A stretch of 64,000 bases of DNA from Limoniibacter endophyticus. Lineage in GTDB: Bacteria > Pseudomonadota > Alphaproteobacteria > Rhizobiales > Rhizobiaceae. The notes under the pieces were generated by a model that was not told the origin of the DNA, searched no databases, and worked only from the letters and a program-made list of their open reading frames with translations. Positions within the stretch are counted from its first letter, which is position 1; the number at the start of each line of letters is the position of its first letter. Below, piece after piece: positions 9,315 through 17,829 of the stretch. The position numbers and the translations under genes are program-made. Location of the stretch: the NCBI RefSeq assembly GCF_014652835.1, contig NZ_BMZO01000005.1:177535-241534 (forward strand), given 5' to 3'.

Positions 9315-10630
9315 TGCCCGCCTATACGGTTCGGGAATGGGACAAGCTCGCCTATGGCGAAGGCGCGGGGCAGATTCTCGATGGCCATGCCGAGAAGCTG
9401 GCGGCGCTGGCAGCCCGCTCGACCTTCGCTGGGCGCGGCGGCAGTGGTGTGCTCGAACATGGCCGGCATGCCTTGCGCGCGCGCGGCGTTGTGGGAATTC
9501 TGGCAGCGGGCGATGCCAGCCTGGAGATCCTGCCCAAGATCGATGTGGCGCCCGGTGAAACAACCGATTACCAGAACGCGGCGATCCGCAAGCGCCTGGT
9601 GCATATGCTGGCGGTTGCGCTGGATTTGAAAATTGACCTGGGCGTCATCACCGATCTCGCCTGGCAGCGCGAGACCCTGCTCGAAATCCTGATCCGCATC
9701 TTTTGCGACAAGCTGACCGAAGCGCTGCGCAAGGGCATGCCGCGCCGCTATATCACCTGCGAAGACGATCTGCCGACCTTGCGCGGCCAGCTCGACATTA
9801 CCCGCCAGTTCACCCGCCATGCGGTCAATCCCTCGCGCCTTGCCTGCCGCTTCGATCTTCTGTCCGAAGACACGCCGCTCAACCGGATCATGAAAGCGGC
9901 AGTGCTGCGCCTGGCGCGGCTCTCGCGCCGGCCCGCAAACCAGCAACGTCTGCGCGAGCTGGCTTTCGTCTATGCCGATATTACCGACGTGCCGGTGGCC
10001 GCGCTGCGCTGGGATCAGGTGATAATCGATCGCACCAACCGGTCCTGGCAAGAGCTCTTCGCCATGGCTCAGCTCTTTTTGCAGGACCGCTATCAGACGA
10101 CGACCGGCGGCGCCGGCCAGGGCACCGCCATGCTGTTCGAGATGAACGCGCTGTTCGAGGAATATGTCGGACGCTTGATCGCGCGCGCCTTGGCGGGGAC
10201 CGGGTTTACCGTTTCGCTGCAAGGCGGGCGGCTATTTTGCCTGAGCGCACAGGATAGTGGGCGCGCCCTGTTCCAGACCAAGCCCGATATCCTCATCCGC
10301 CAGAATAGCAAAGTCGTCCATGTCATCGACACTAAGTGGAAGCGGATATCGGCGCGGATCGATGATCCCAAACAGGGCGTCTCGCAGGCAGATGTCTACC
10401 AGATGATGGCCTATGCCCAGCTCTATGACGCGCCGCGCCTGACGCTGCTCTATCCCCACCATCCCGGCCTCGGCGGCCAAGACATGGTTCATGGGCGTTA
10501 TGCGATCACCGGACACGCCACGATCCTGGAAACCGCAAGCATCGACGTGGCCAACAGCACCGACATGCTGGGGCGGCTTCGCCGCCTGATCCTGAGGGAA
10601 GAGCCGGTGGATCTGGAACCGGTAGGATGA
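9314..10630 (+). CDS. mcrC: McrC-like PD-(D/E)XK endonuclease subunit
   Basis: A 438-residue protein with the McrC layout: an N-terminal beta-rich region with LEILPKID, a helical middle (LLEILIRIF, TLRGQLD, LSEDTPLNRIMK), and a C-terminal nuclease fold. The catalytic residues are visible as FQTKPDILI followed by HVIDTKWK, then QADVYQMMAYAQLY. McrC stimulates McrB hydrolysis and supplies the DNA-cutting site of the type IV restriction complex, acting on modified or invading DNA in the cytoplasm. The ATG overlaps the mcrB TGA by one base, so production is coupled. It is the last gene of the set starting at 2790; about 90 nt separate it from the next gene. Confidence 0.93.
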   Translation: MPAYTVREWDKLAYGEGAGQILDGHAEKLAALAARSTFAGRGGSGVLEHGRHALRARGVVGILAAGDASLEILPKIDVAPGETTDYQNAAIRKRLVHMLAVALDLKIDLGVITDLAWQRETLLEILIRIFCDKLTEALRKGMPRRYITCEDDLPTLRGQLDITRQFTRHAVNPSRLACRFDLLSEDTPLNRIMKAAVLRLARLSRRPANQQRLRELAFVYADITDVPVAALRWDQVIIDRTNRSWQELFAMAQLFLQDRYQTTTGGAGQGTAMLFEMNALFEEYVGRLIARALAGTGFTVSLQGGRLFCLSAQDSGRALFQTKPDILIRQNSKVVHVIDTKWKRISARIDDPKQGVSQADVYQMMAYAQLYDAPRLTLLYPHHPGLGGQDMVHGRYAITGHATILETASIDVANSTDMLGRLRRLILREEPVDLEPVG

Positions 10631-10721
10631 TGGGCTGGCGATCTCAGGGAACGAAGCTTGGTCCAACCGGCGGCGGTTACGCACTCATCCGGGCAATTTA
10701 CAAGCGTTGCGAGGGACGAAA

Positions 10722-11810
10722 ATGAGCAATTTCCACTTCCGGCGTCTTGAGCGCCATAGAACAGGAGGGACGCGCGATAAGATGCAGCTTTCCTACCCGC
10801 TGCCCCGCAGTCCTTCGGGCAAGGCCTACCAATATTCTCCGAATCCGAGCGCGGCGCCCCGGCTATTTCTGATCGGGGACGCTCCAGAGACACGTGCGAT
10901 ATCGGAAGAACACCGTCTGGCCATCCGACGCGAGCCGGGCCCAGGACAAACGGTATGTCCCTATTCTGGCTTTGTGGCCGATGACGATGAGTTCATCCAT
11001 TTCTCCGACATCGAGGCCGTCAAAAAGCAAGTGGCGTGGGAAGCAACAGCGGACGTCGAGGATCATATCGCCGATCTGGCGAAGAGCTTTAACCGACGTC
11101 AGGGCAAGAGCGGGCTGATCTCGATAAAGATGGATTTCAAGCCGAGCAGACGACCGCAGCCTCTCGCCATCCGTGAAGACCTCCTGCGAGAATTGACCTG
11201 CAGTGTCTGCGCGCGAGAGTACGCCGTCTACGCCATTGCGCTGTTCTGCCCGGATTGTGGTGCGCCGGGCTACGGTCAGCATTTTGAGCGGGAAGTCGAG
11301 CTGGTGCGCGAACAGGTTACCCTAGCTGACGCGCAGTATGAAGCCGGACGGCGCGAGACGGCGTATCGCCTGATGGGAAACGCCCACGAAGACGTTCTGA
11401 CGGCCTTCGAGACTGCTTTAAAGACGCTTTACCGTCATCTTGTTCGCGAACGCCTGCCGGACAAAGCCGAAGGACTGCTGAAAAAGAAGCAGATCGGTAA
11501 TGCCTTCCAGAACATCGAGCGTGGACGTTCCCTTTTCGAACGGATCGGTATCGATCCATTCCATGTCCTGTCTGAAGGCGACCTCGAACTGCTGCGCCTG
11601 AATATCGAGAAGCGCCACGTCATTGGGCACAATCTCGGAATCGCCGATGAGCATTACGTCGAACTCACGCAATCAGACCAACCAGGCGAAACGGTGCGAC
11701 TGATCGGCGGCGAGATCGAGCGCTTCGCCGATCTGTGCCTGCGGGTCGTGCTTGATCTGGAAAGATCCCTGCTGCCCGGCCAGTCTGAGGCGCGCGAAAC
11801 AATCAGTTGA
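10722..11810 (+). CDS. Zinc-ribbon plus HEPN-like protein of TIR/SLATT operon
   Basis: A 362-residue protein of no named family. About residues 159-178 form a treble-clef/zinc-ribbon-like CSVC...CPDC pair. The C-terminal ~180 residues are helical and contain RHVIGHN near 297-303, matching the Rx4H motif of HEPN RNases. An N-terminal CPYSG stretch precedes these. The ATG at 10722 has GAGGGACGAA just upstream and is preferred to a GTG 15 nt earlier. It ends 22 nt before the TIR gene, so the three genes are probably one operon. I infer that it is an RNA-targeting or accessory component. The zinc-ribbon call is clear; the HEPN call rests on one motif plus helicity. Confidence 0.6.
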   Translation: MSNFHFRRLERHRTGGTRDKMQLSYPLPRSPSGKAYQYSPNPSAAPRLFLIGDAPETRAISEEHRLAIRREPGPGQTVCPYSGFVADDDEFIHFSDIEAVKKQVAWEATADVEDHIADLAKSFNRRQGKSGLISIKMDFKPSRRPQPLAIREDLLRELTCSVCAREYAVYAIALFCPDCGAPGYGQHFEREVELVREQVTLADAQYEAGRRETAYRLMGNAHEDVLTAFETALKTLYRHLVRERLPDKAEGLLKKKQIGNAFQNIERGRSLFERIGIDPFHVLSEGDLELLRLNIEKRHVIGHNLGIADEHYVELTQSDQPGETVRLIGGEIERFADLCLRVVLDLERSLLPGQSEARETIS

Positions 11811-11832
11811 TCACCAATAACAGGGGGGAGCG

Positions 11833-12330
11833 ATGGGCTACCGGAACAAGACCTATGTGATTTTTGATGCCGACAGCGACATGTGGGCCTATGGCTACAT
11901 GAAGGGTTGGAATAAGAACAAGAACATCGAGTTCAACTTCCATGACGCCCATGATCTGAACACGATCACAAATGCGTCGAGTGAGGAAAATACTAAGCGG
12001 AAACTCCGCGAGCGGTTCTCCAGCGCAAAGCAGGCTGTTGTGCTGATCGGTGAGTCGACAAAGAACCTGTATCGCTTCGTCCGATGGGAGATCGAAGTCT
12101 GCCAGAGGCTCGGCCTACCGATTGTGGCCGTAAATCTGAACAAGATGCGGCGCTATGATGCTGACCTCTGCCCGCCGATCCTTCGTGATGCAGACGCCGT
12201 GCACGTGTCTTTCAATGCTCGGATCATCAAGTACGCCCTTGATGATTTTTGTGCGAACTACAGTAAATATCAGGGCAAAGGGGACAACTGGCATTATAAG
12301 GATCAGGTTTACAAGGATCTCGGCTTGTGA
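11833..12330 (+). CDS. ThsB-like TIR-domain protein (MTH538 type)
   Basis: A 165-residue single-domain protein. It begins with KTYVIFDADSDMWAYGYMKGW and continues with FHDAHDLN, VVLIGESTKNLYRFVRWEIE and LPIVAVNL, the pattern of the MTH538/ThsB TIR-like family. In Thoeris systems ThsB senses infection and makes a cyclic ADP-ribose-type signal from NAD that activates ThsA. The glutamate in RWEIE is the likely catalytic residue by analogy with other TIR enzymes. The RBS GGGGGGAGCG precedes the ATG. Its TGA overlaps the GTG of the SLATT gene by 4 nt, so the two products are made together. No ThsA (SIR2-SLOG or Macro-TM) gene is seen nearby. Confidence 0.8.
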   Translation: MGYRNKTYVIFDADSDMWAYGYMKGWNKNKNIEFNFHDAHDLNTITNASSEENTKRKLRERFSSAKQAVVLIGESTKNLYRFVRWEIEVCQRLGLPIVAVNLNKMRRYDADLCPPILRDADAVHVSFNARIIKYALDDFCANYSKYQGKGDNWHYKDQVYKDLGL

Positions 12331-13202
12331 CGCCTGAAGATTATCCCGCTCTGTTCCATTCCGCCGACGAGTCCTCTGTCGCCGCGCAGTCGAGCTACCT
12401 GTGGCTGATCCGGCTCCAATACGGGCTGTTGATCACGGCCGCGACAGTCGCGCTCTGGTTCGACAATGCGCCGGCGCTTCTGCTCGTTTACGCGTTTATC
12501 GTTGGAGCATCGACGGCGCTGCTGATCTATATGTCGGTCAAGAAACCGGAGAAGGACTGGTACGGGTGCCGCGCGCTCGCCGAATCCATCAAAACGTCGA
12601 CATGGCGCTACATGATGCGCTCCGAGCCTTTCGAAGACGTTCCCCAGGTCAGTTCGGTCAAGCAGAAGTTCGCAGCGTTCCTCAAAGGGATTCTGGACGC
12701 GAACAGCCATGTGCGCGATTCAATCAGCCGCCGTCCGAAGATGGGTGATCAGATTACGCCCAAGATGAACGAAATCCGTGCTCTTCCTCTTGAGGAGCGG
12801 CGCGAGTTTTACCGGACCAAGCGCATTCTCGAACAGCGCAACTGGTATGTCCGCAAGGTAAAAACCAACCGACGGCATTTTTTGGGCTGGATCGCCTTCT
12901 GCATCCTCATTCAAGGCAGCGCTATCGTTCTTGCGCTCATCCGTTCGCGCTACACTGAAGGTTGGTCGATCTGGCCGGCAGAACCGCTGCTTGTCGTCGC
13001 GTCTGCCGCGATTGGTTGGATTCAGATCAAGAAATTCAACGAGCTGGCCTCGGCATATAGCCTCACGGCTCATGAGATCGGGATCATACAGACCCGGATT
13101 AGCGATGTTACCAGCGAGTCTGAATTCTCTGAATTCGTGAACGAGTCTGAGCGCGCATTTTCGCGCGAACACACCCAATGGGTGGCGCGTCAGAACGATT
13201 GA
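12327..13202 (+). CDS. Double-SLATT (DUF4231) four-TM membrane effector
   Basis: A 291-residue protein with two membrane hairpins. TM segments lie at about 27-47 (LQYGLLITAATVALW), 50-71 (LLLVYAFIVGASTALLIYM), 190-210 (LGWIAFCILIQGSAIVLAL) and 218-236. They are separated by a soluble region with WYGCRALAESIKTSTWRYMM and RILEQRNWYVRKV. This is the DUF4231/SLATT_3+SLATT_1 arrangement. SLATT proteins are predicted pore-forming effectors in nucleotide-signal defence systems that depolarise the infected cell. The GTG start overlaps the TIR gene stop (GTGA), a strong sign of a functional pair. I infer that a TIR-made nucleotide gates this channel. No downstream gene on this strand follows for several kb. 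Confidence 0.78.
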   Translation: MTPEDYPALFHSADESSVAAQSSYLWLIRLQYGLLITAATVALWFDNAPALLLVYAFIVGASTALLIYMSVKKPEKDWYGCRALAESIKTSTWRYMMRSEPFEDVPQVSSVKQKFAAFLKGILDANSHVRDSISRRPKMGDQITPKMNEIRALPLEERREFYRTKRILEQRNWYVRKVKTNRRHFLGWIAFCILIQGSAIVLALIRSRYTEGWSIWPAEPLLVVASAAIGWIQIKKFNELASAYSLTAHEIGIIQTRISDVTSESEFSEFVNESERAFSREHTQWVARQND

Positions 13203-13537
13203 GATAGTGGTTATTCGGCCAGTGCCTTCACGTACTTGAGTCGGGTATGGAACTCTGGCCGTTTGACGAGTGTCCTACCGCCTGGGACATCTGGCCGACT
13301 CTGACTAGCCGCGCTTCGAGGAAAGCAAAGTCGGCGTGCCGGATGGCGTCCTCCGGCACGCCGAGCTGAGATACGGGAGCTTGTCGTGCTTCCGCGTGCG
13401 GCTGGACCTGATGGCGGCCAGCCTGGTGGGCTCCATGCGGGTTCGCCGCCATTCCCACCGCCATGCTCGATCCGCCCCAGCGTGCGGCGTCTCCCATGGT
13501 CCCCGCGCTTATCGGGTCCGGGTCCCCATTGGTTGGC
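13203..13537. other. Intergenic stretch, no supported gene
   Basis: About 335 bp between the SLATT gene and the 3' end of the second ParB-like gene, which converge here. Both strands have open frames, but their translations are arginine/alanine-rich shadows without recognisable domains. No strong hairpin terminator with a T-run was seen. Confidence 0.5.
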
Positions 13538-14467
13538 TCAGGCGTCCTGCTCGGCCAGCGGCGCGAGCGTGTCGATCTCGGCGATCTTTTCGAATTCGCC
13601 GAGATATTCCTGGCGGTGGCTGGCGAGCCAGCGCGCCACGCGGCCATTGGCCAGGAGCTTGGCGATATAGCCGCGCGCCACCGTCAGATGCAGATTGTCG
13701 ATACCATAGGTTTCCTCGACCGATTTCACCTGCGTCTGCAGCGCCGCCAGCTCGCGCTCCATGCGCGCGATCTGCTGGCCCGACGGGGTCGGGGCGGCCG
13801 CGCCCTTGCCCTTCTTAACTGCAGCCAGCTGATTGTCCGGCGTTGCCGCGCGAAGGGCGCGGGCAAACATGATCGAAAAGTTGTTCTGCCCGATCATCAG
13901 GTCCGCAGCCTCGATCTGGCGCACCGCCGACATCTGCCGCAATATGTCGAACACCCTCATCGAGCAGGGCGTGTCTTTCAGCATCTCGGCCGCTTCGGCG
14001 CTGATACCGTCGAGCAGGCGAAAGCGCCGGATGACCGATTCCACCTGCAGGTTCAGCGCCTCGGCAATGTCGGCCGCCGGCACGCCGCGCTCCATGGCCC
14101 GCGCGATCATCCGGTGCTCCTGGATCGGCGGGATCCGGTTGACCCGCTTGTTATAGGTATAGGTATCGTCTTCGGTCGCGATCAGGCATTCGACCTCTTC
14201 AATGCCAAGTTGCTTCAGCGCCTCAATCCGCAAATGCCCGTCGAGCAGGAAGTAGGAGCCGGTCCTGGACGTGTCGGCCATGACCACCGGGGCCTCGACC
14301 AGCCCAATCGCTTTGATCGAAGAGAGCACCTGCGCGAAACTCCGGCCCTCGCGCGCGCCCTCAGGCAGCGTCTTGAGCGGCACGATGCTTGCCACCGCTA
14401 TGGTCATAAACTGGCTATCGAACCCCTGACGGATGCGCTCGCCCGAATCCTCGATCCGTTCAGCCAT
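13538..14467 (-). CDS. ParB/RepB-like DNA-binding protein (second of pair)
   Basis: A 309-residue ParB-superfamily protein. The N-terminal ParB-like nuclease/CTPase domain includes SIKAIGLVEAPVV and LLDGHLRIEALKQLG, a degenerate form of the GERR box. A central HTH region (about 110-150, RGVPAADIAEALNLQ) and a RepB-like C-terminal coiled region follow. The ATG at 14467 follows AGGAGAG and overlaps the upstream ParB-like gene by 8 nt. It is third in a recombinase-ParB-ParB operon, a cassette found in mobile islands of alphaproteobacteria. The role is probably in recombination control or element maintenance rather than chromosome segregation, because no ParA is present. That role is inference. 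Confidence 0.85.
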   Translation of the reverse strand: MAERIEDSGERIRQGFDSQFMTIAVASIVPLKTLPEGAREGRSFAQVLSSIKAIGLVEAPVVMADTSRTGSYFLLDGHLRIEALKQLGIEEVECLIATEDDTYTYNKRVNRIPPIQEHRMIARAMERGVPAADIAEALNLQVESVIRRFRLLDGISAEAAEMLKDTPCSMRVFDILRQMSAVRQIEAADLMIGQNNFSIMFARALRAATPDNQLAAVKKGKGAAAPTPSGQQIARMERELAALQTQVKSVEETYGIDNLHLTVARGYIAKLLANGRVARWLASHRQEYLGEFEKIAEIDTLAPLAEQDA

Positions 14468-15359
14468 CGCTCTCTCCTGAAATCCGCATCGCCAGCGCCC
14501 GCGGCATTGTTGCCAGACCCTCGGCCCGGAGCAGGTTGAGGAATCCCTCATCGCCGAGCAGGTCTTTGAGCGCCTCGACGATGAACAAGAGCCGGGTCTG
14601 AGTGAAATCGGACTTCTTGACCAAGAGCCGCTGCTTTTCCGCCTCGCGTTGATAGACCTGCATCAGATCGTTGGCGGTCATCCGCCTCCCGCTGCCCTTG
14701 CGCCCCAATCGGCCCGAAGGTAGGCCCTTGCGCTGCGCCCGCAGGCGCATGTCGAGAATGCGCCGCGCCGCCGCTAGCTTCTTGCCCCTGAGCTTGCCGG
14801 TCTCATAGGCGTCGAGCAGCAGGGTCTGGGCTTCCTCGCTCTCGGCCTTGGAAATCTCCATCGCCAGCGTGATCGGGATAACGCCGGTTTCGACCGCTGC
14901 GACCAGACGCTCCTCGCCGCGCTCAAGCAGCGAAGCGATCATGTTGACCCAGGACGCGCCGACGCCGAGCTTTTCGCCGATCGCCGTGTCGTTAAAGCCG
15001 CGGGCGCGCAAGGCGCCGATCTCGCGCATGATATCGATCGGACGCGGCGTGCGCCGGGCAATGTTTTCAACCAGGCTCATCACCAGGCATTGGCTCTCGC
15101 TGGCCTCGATCACCACGGCCGGGATTTCGCTCTGGCCGAGCATCTGGAAGGCCTCAAGCCGGCCTTCGCCGCAGACCAGATCGTAGCGCGCGCCGCCCGG
15201 GCCATCATGGCGCGCCACCGTGATCGGCCGTTTGAGCCCGATCGCCTCGATATTGTTGACGATCTCGCGGTGCTGGCGCTTGTTGCGCGCCCGCGAATTA
15301 AGAACCGTGATCCGCGAGATCGGGATCATTTCCACCTGTGTCGAACGCACGGCAGGCAT
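14460..15359 (-). CDS. ParB/Spo0J-family DNA-binding protein (first of pair)
   Basis: A 299-residue ParB-family protein. The ParB N-terminal domain includes SRITVLNSRARNKRQH, IEAIGLKRPITV and VCGEGRLEAFQMLGQ (the GERR-like box). An HTH follows with GFNDTAIGEKLGVGASWVNM at about residues 120-140. The C-terminal third is basic and then helical. Its start overlaps the recombinase stop by one base (TGATG), and its stop lies inside the start region of the second ParB-like gene, so all three are translationally coupled. The two ParB-like proteins are diverged from each other and may form heteromers at the recombination site. No parA is adjacent. Confidence 0.87.
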   Translation of the reverse strand: MPAVRSTQVEMIPISRITVLNSRARNKRQHREIVNNIEAIGLKRPITVARHDGPGGARYDLVCGEGRLEAFQMLGQSEIPAVVIEASESQCLVMSLVENIARRTPRPIDIMREIGALRARGFNDTAIGEKLGVGASWVNMIASLLERGEERLVAAVETGVIPITLAMEISKAESEEAQTLLLDAYETGKLRGKKLAAARRILDMRLRAQRKGLPSGRLGRKGSGRRMTANDLMQVYQREAEKQRLLVKKSDFTQTRLLFIVEALKDLLGDEGFLNLLRAEGLATMPRALAMRISGESDG

Positions 15360-16927
15360 CAGGCAGCCTCCGGTAAGGGGATGGGAGCGGCGATGGTGTA
15401 GAGAAGATCGAGGTCGTCGAAGCGGTAGGCGTCGAGGACAAGCGCATTGTCTTCGCTCAGCCGGACCTTCTCGGAAAGCGTCTCGATGCGCGGGAAAAGA
15501 TAATAGTCGAATGGCGCGCGGTTGGTACGGTCCATGCGCACGACCACGGTGATGTCGGGCGCAAGCGAAGCATCGAAACGCAGCTTCCAGCGCAAAAGCC
15601 CCGTCGGGGTCTCGAAACAGCGCGCGATCACCACCGAGACGCTGAATTCGCCATTGACGATCACCCGGTCGCTCTCGTCCTCCTGCCAGCTCTCGCTGCC
15701 CGTGGCCGTAAGCCCCGCAATCAGCTCGGTCACAATGCCGGGATGAAGCTGGCGCAGCTGCCGGTTGATTTCGATGTAGCGATAATCCCGCTCTGGCGTG
15801 AACCCGACCAGACTATAGGCCCTGAGCAGACTGCCGAACCGCGAACTGTAAGCGCTGCTCGAGGCCATGGCTTCGCATTCGTCGATGATGATCCCCGAAA
15901 GCATGCCCTGACGCTGGTAGAGTTCGGCCAGGGCCTCAAGCATCTCCTCATTGCTCAAGCGGAACGAGCGCGCGGCGATGATCGTGCGCGCCGCCTCGAA
16001 CAATTCGCGTTCGACAATAGCCTCAAACGCGCCATCGGCGCGGATCCACATCTCGGGCGCATTGCGCACCCGCTTCTTCTTGAGCTTGAACGAACGGCGG
16101 TTCCAGACATTGTCGCCAACATATTTCTCATTGATCAGGACCTGATGGACCGTGCCGCGCGTCCAAAGCCGGCCAAGATCGGTTTTGAAGCCGCGCGCAT
16201 TGAGGTCGGCCGCGATCGCGCTTTCGCTGCGGCCTTCATGGACAAAGGCGCGGTAAATCTCGCGCACCAGCGCGACCTCTTCCTCCGGTCCCGGCGTCAG
16301 GATCACCCGGTCGGTCTGGATGCTCTTGTGCTCGCCGCGCGAAAGCGCCCCCTTGATGGCGCCATGCTCATCGATCAGCATGCGCCTCAGACCAAACCCG
16401 GCCGGGCCGCCCTGGCGATAGCCCTTTTCGATCAGCCGGCCTTGCCCGGCAAACACCTTGGTCGAGAGCTCGCGGCTATATTCGCCCGCCATGGCGCGCT
16501 TTACGCCTTTGACGATGGTCGAGACCGGGCTGCCATCATTGTCGAATTGCTCGGCGCAATATTGCACGGCAATCCCGGCGCGCCGGCAGATATATTCGTA
16601 GTAGGCGCTCTCATCGGCATCCTGGAACCGGCCCCAGCGGCTGACATCATAGACCAGCACCAAGGTGAAATCGGCCGTGCCGGCCTCAACATCCTCAATC
16701 AGTTGCCTGAGCGCATCGCGGCCCTCGATCTTGAGTCCGCTCTTGCCGGCATCGGCATAGGTGCGCACGATCTCAATCCCGCGCGCCTCGGCATAGTGCC
16801 GGATCGCGTCGGACTGGTTTTCAGTCGAATATTTCTGATGATCGGTCGACATGCGGACATATTCGGCAGCACGCACAGGCGGTGCCGGATCTGATCGGTC
16901 GTCGTTGCTAAGCTCCCATTTCGGCAA
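15359..16927 (-). CDS. Large serine recombinase (site-specific integrase)
   Basis: A 522-residue serine recombinase. The N-terminal resolvase domain starts AAEYVRMSTDHQKYSTENQ, with the catalytic serine in YVRMSTD. It continues with YADAGKSGLKIEGRDAL and VYDVSRWGRFQDADE (the DxxRxxR active-site region). The recombinase domain contains RAFVHEGRSESAIAADLNARG and TRGTVHQVLINEKYVGDNVWNR. Such enzymes insert and excise large elements. The C-terminal ~200 residues lack the usual zinc ribbon, which is unusual; partner ParB-like proteins may supply DNA contacts. It leads the recombinase-ParB-ParB operon and is divergent from the HTH gene at 17046 across a palindrome-rich gap. Probably the integrase of this island. 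Confidence 0.93.
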   Translation of the reverse strand: MPKWELSNDDRSDPAPPVRAAEYVRMSTDHQKYSTENQSDAIRHYAEARGIEIVRTYADAGKSGLKIEGRDALRQLIEDVEAGTADFTLVLVYDVSRWGRFQDADESAYYEYICRRAGIAVQYCAEQFDNDGSPVSTIVKGVKRAMAGEYSRELSTKVFAGQGRLIEKGYRQGGPAGFGLRRMLIDEHGAIKGALSRGEHKSIQTDRVILTPGPEEEVALVREIYRAFVHEGRSESAIAADLNARGFKTDLGRLWTRGTVHQVLINEKYVGDNVWNRRSFKLKKKRVRNAPEMWIRADGAFEAIVERELFEAARTIIAARSFRLSNEEMLEALAELYQRQGMLSGIIIDECEAMASSSAYSSRFGSLLRAYSLVGFTPERDYRYIEINRQLRQLHPGIVTELIAGLTATGSESWQEDESDRVIVNGEFSVSVVIARCFETPTGLLRWKLRFDASLAPDITVVVRMDRTNRAPFDYYLFPRIETLSEKVRLSEDNALVLDAYRFDDLDLLYTIAAPIPLPEAA

Positions 16928-16983
16928 ACTTTGCCCTTTCCTCTCTCTGGCTGAGATGGTCCGGGCACCCGACCGCCTCAGCC

Positions 16984-17033
16984 GGTGGCAAATTTAGGCC
17001 ACCCCTTCCGCAGGTTGATCAGTTTAACTGCGG
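16984..17033. promoter_or_regulatory. Two inverted repeats between recombinase and HTH gene
   Basis: Two dyads lie in the 118-bp divergent gap. GGTGGC (16984-16989) pairs with GCCACC (16998-17003) over 8 nt. CCGCAG (17008-17013) pairs with CTGCGG (17028-17033) over 14 nt. The second overlaps the likely ribosome-binding region of the gene at 17046. They are suited to binding by the HTH product, the ParB-like proteins or the recombinase. Confidence 0.5.
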
Positions 17034-17045
17034 AGGAACCGGAAG

Positions 17046-17687
17046 ATGTTGCAGAAAAAGGGCAGGAAATTACCGCCATGGAAAGGCGTTCTCGCCACGC
17101 GCCAGGTCTATGCTCAAACGATGGCCGAGCTTTTGCGAAAAGAGCACGGTGATAGCCACCGCGCGATTAAGCAGATCATGCGCCAAACCCATGCGAGCGA
17201 GCGCGCCGTCAAGCATTGGCTGTCAGGCCAATATGGACCCAACACAGTGTATTTCTTGCGTCTGGTCGTGTCCTCGCCGGTCATTCGCGCCTTCATCCTC
17301 GGGTTGATTGAAGGCCCGGTGGCCGCCAAGCTGTCAGGGCCCGTCGATCGCTACGCGCTGGCTGCGACCCGAGCTGCTTATGCTGCAGGCGAGATCGCCG
17401 GCGGCAAGCCAGCAGCCGGACACCGGCGAAATGACCCTATAGATGGCTCTGATCGCGACCCTATGAATGACCCTGATCCGGTCGAACTCAACGAACGGCA
17501 ATACTGGTTCCTGGCCAGAGTCGAAGAAGGCAGCCGCTGCGGGGCCAGCGAGATCATGGCCTTGTGGCAGGTCAGCCTCAAAACAGCGCGGCGCGATATC
17601 GCCACGCTGAAAACGGCGAACCTCATCTGCTATGTCGGATCGCGTCGGAAAGGACGCTATCGAAGAATCGTCGGCGCTCCCGGCTAG
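17046..17687 (+). CDS. HTH DNA-binding protein, probable element regulator
   Basis: A 213-residue protein divergent from the serine recombinase. The N-terminal half has a helix-turn-helix-like stretch (SHRAIKQIMRQTHASERAVK, then HWLSGQYGPN), typical of phage/plasmid-type regulators that choose DNA by a tandem HTH. After a flexible, charged linker (about 125-150) the C-terminal part resembles a DeoR/MarR-like winged helix (CGASEIMALWQVSLKTARRD). The ATG follows GGAGGAACCGGAAG. No named family is recognised. Context suggests it controls the recombinase operon through the dyads in the shared gap, which is inference. Confidence 0.75.
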   Translation: MLQKKGRKLPPWKGVLATRQVYAQTMAELLRKEHGDSHRAIKQIMRQTHASERAVKHWLSGQYGPNTVYFLRLVVSSPVIRAFILGLIEGPVAAKLSGPVDRYALAATRAAYAAGEIAGGKPAAGHRRNDPIDGSDRDPMNDPDPVELNERQYWFLARVEEGSRCGASEIMALWQVSLKTARRDIATLKTANLICYVGSRRKGRYRRIVGAPG

Positions 17688-17829
17688 CGACGCGCGTCTG
17701 CGGGAAGAAGGGTGATATGATCTTCGGCCGCGCCGACGTCGGCCACTCGGCGCAAGTGAGAAGACTCTAGGCAGCCAAACGCGGACTCTCTATGATAATG
17801 AGAGCCTATCCACTTATGGATCGTCCAGC

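Noticed and set aside
13228-13647. A minus-strand open frame at the 3' end of the ParB-like gene
   Set aside because: It overlaps the ParB-like gene in another frame and has no recognisable domain or start signal.
15743-16894. A 383-codon plus-strand open frame opposite the recombinase
   Set aside because: The recombinase on the other strand has clear catalytic motifs; this frame has none.
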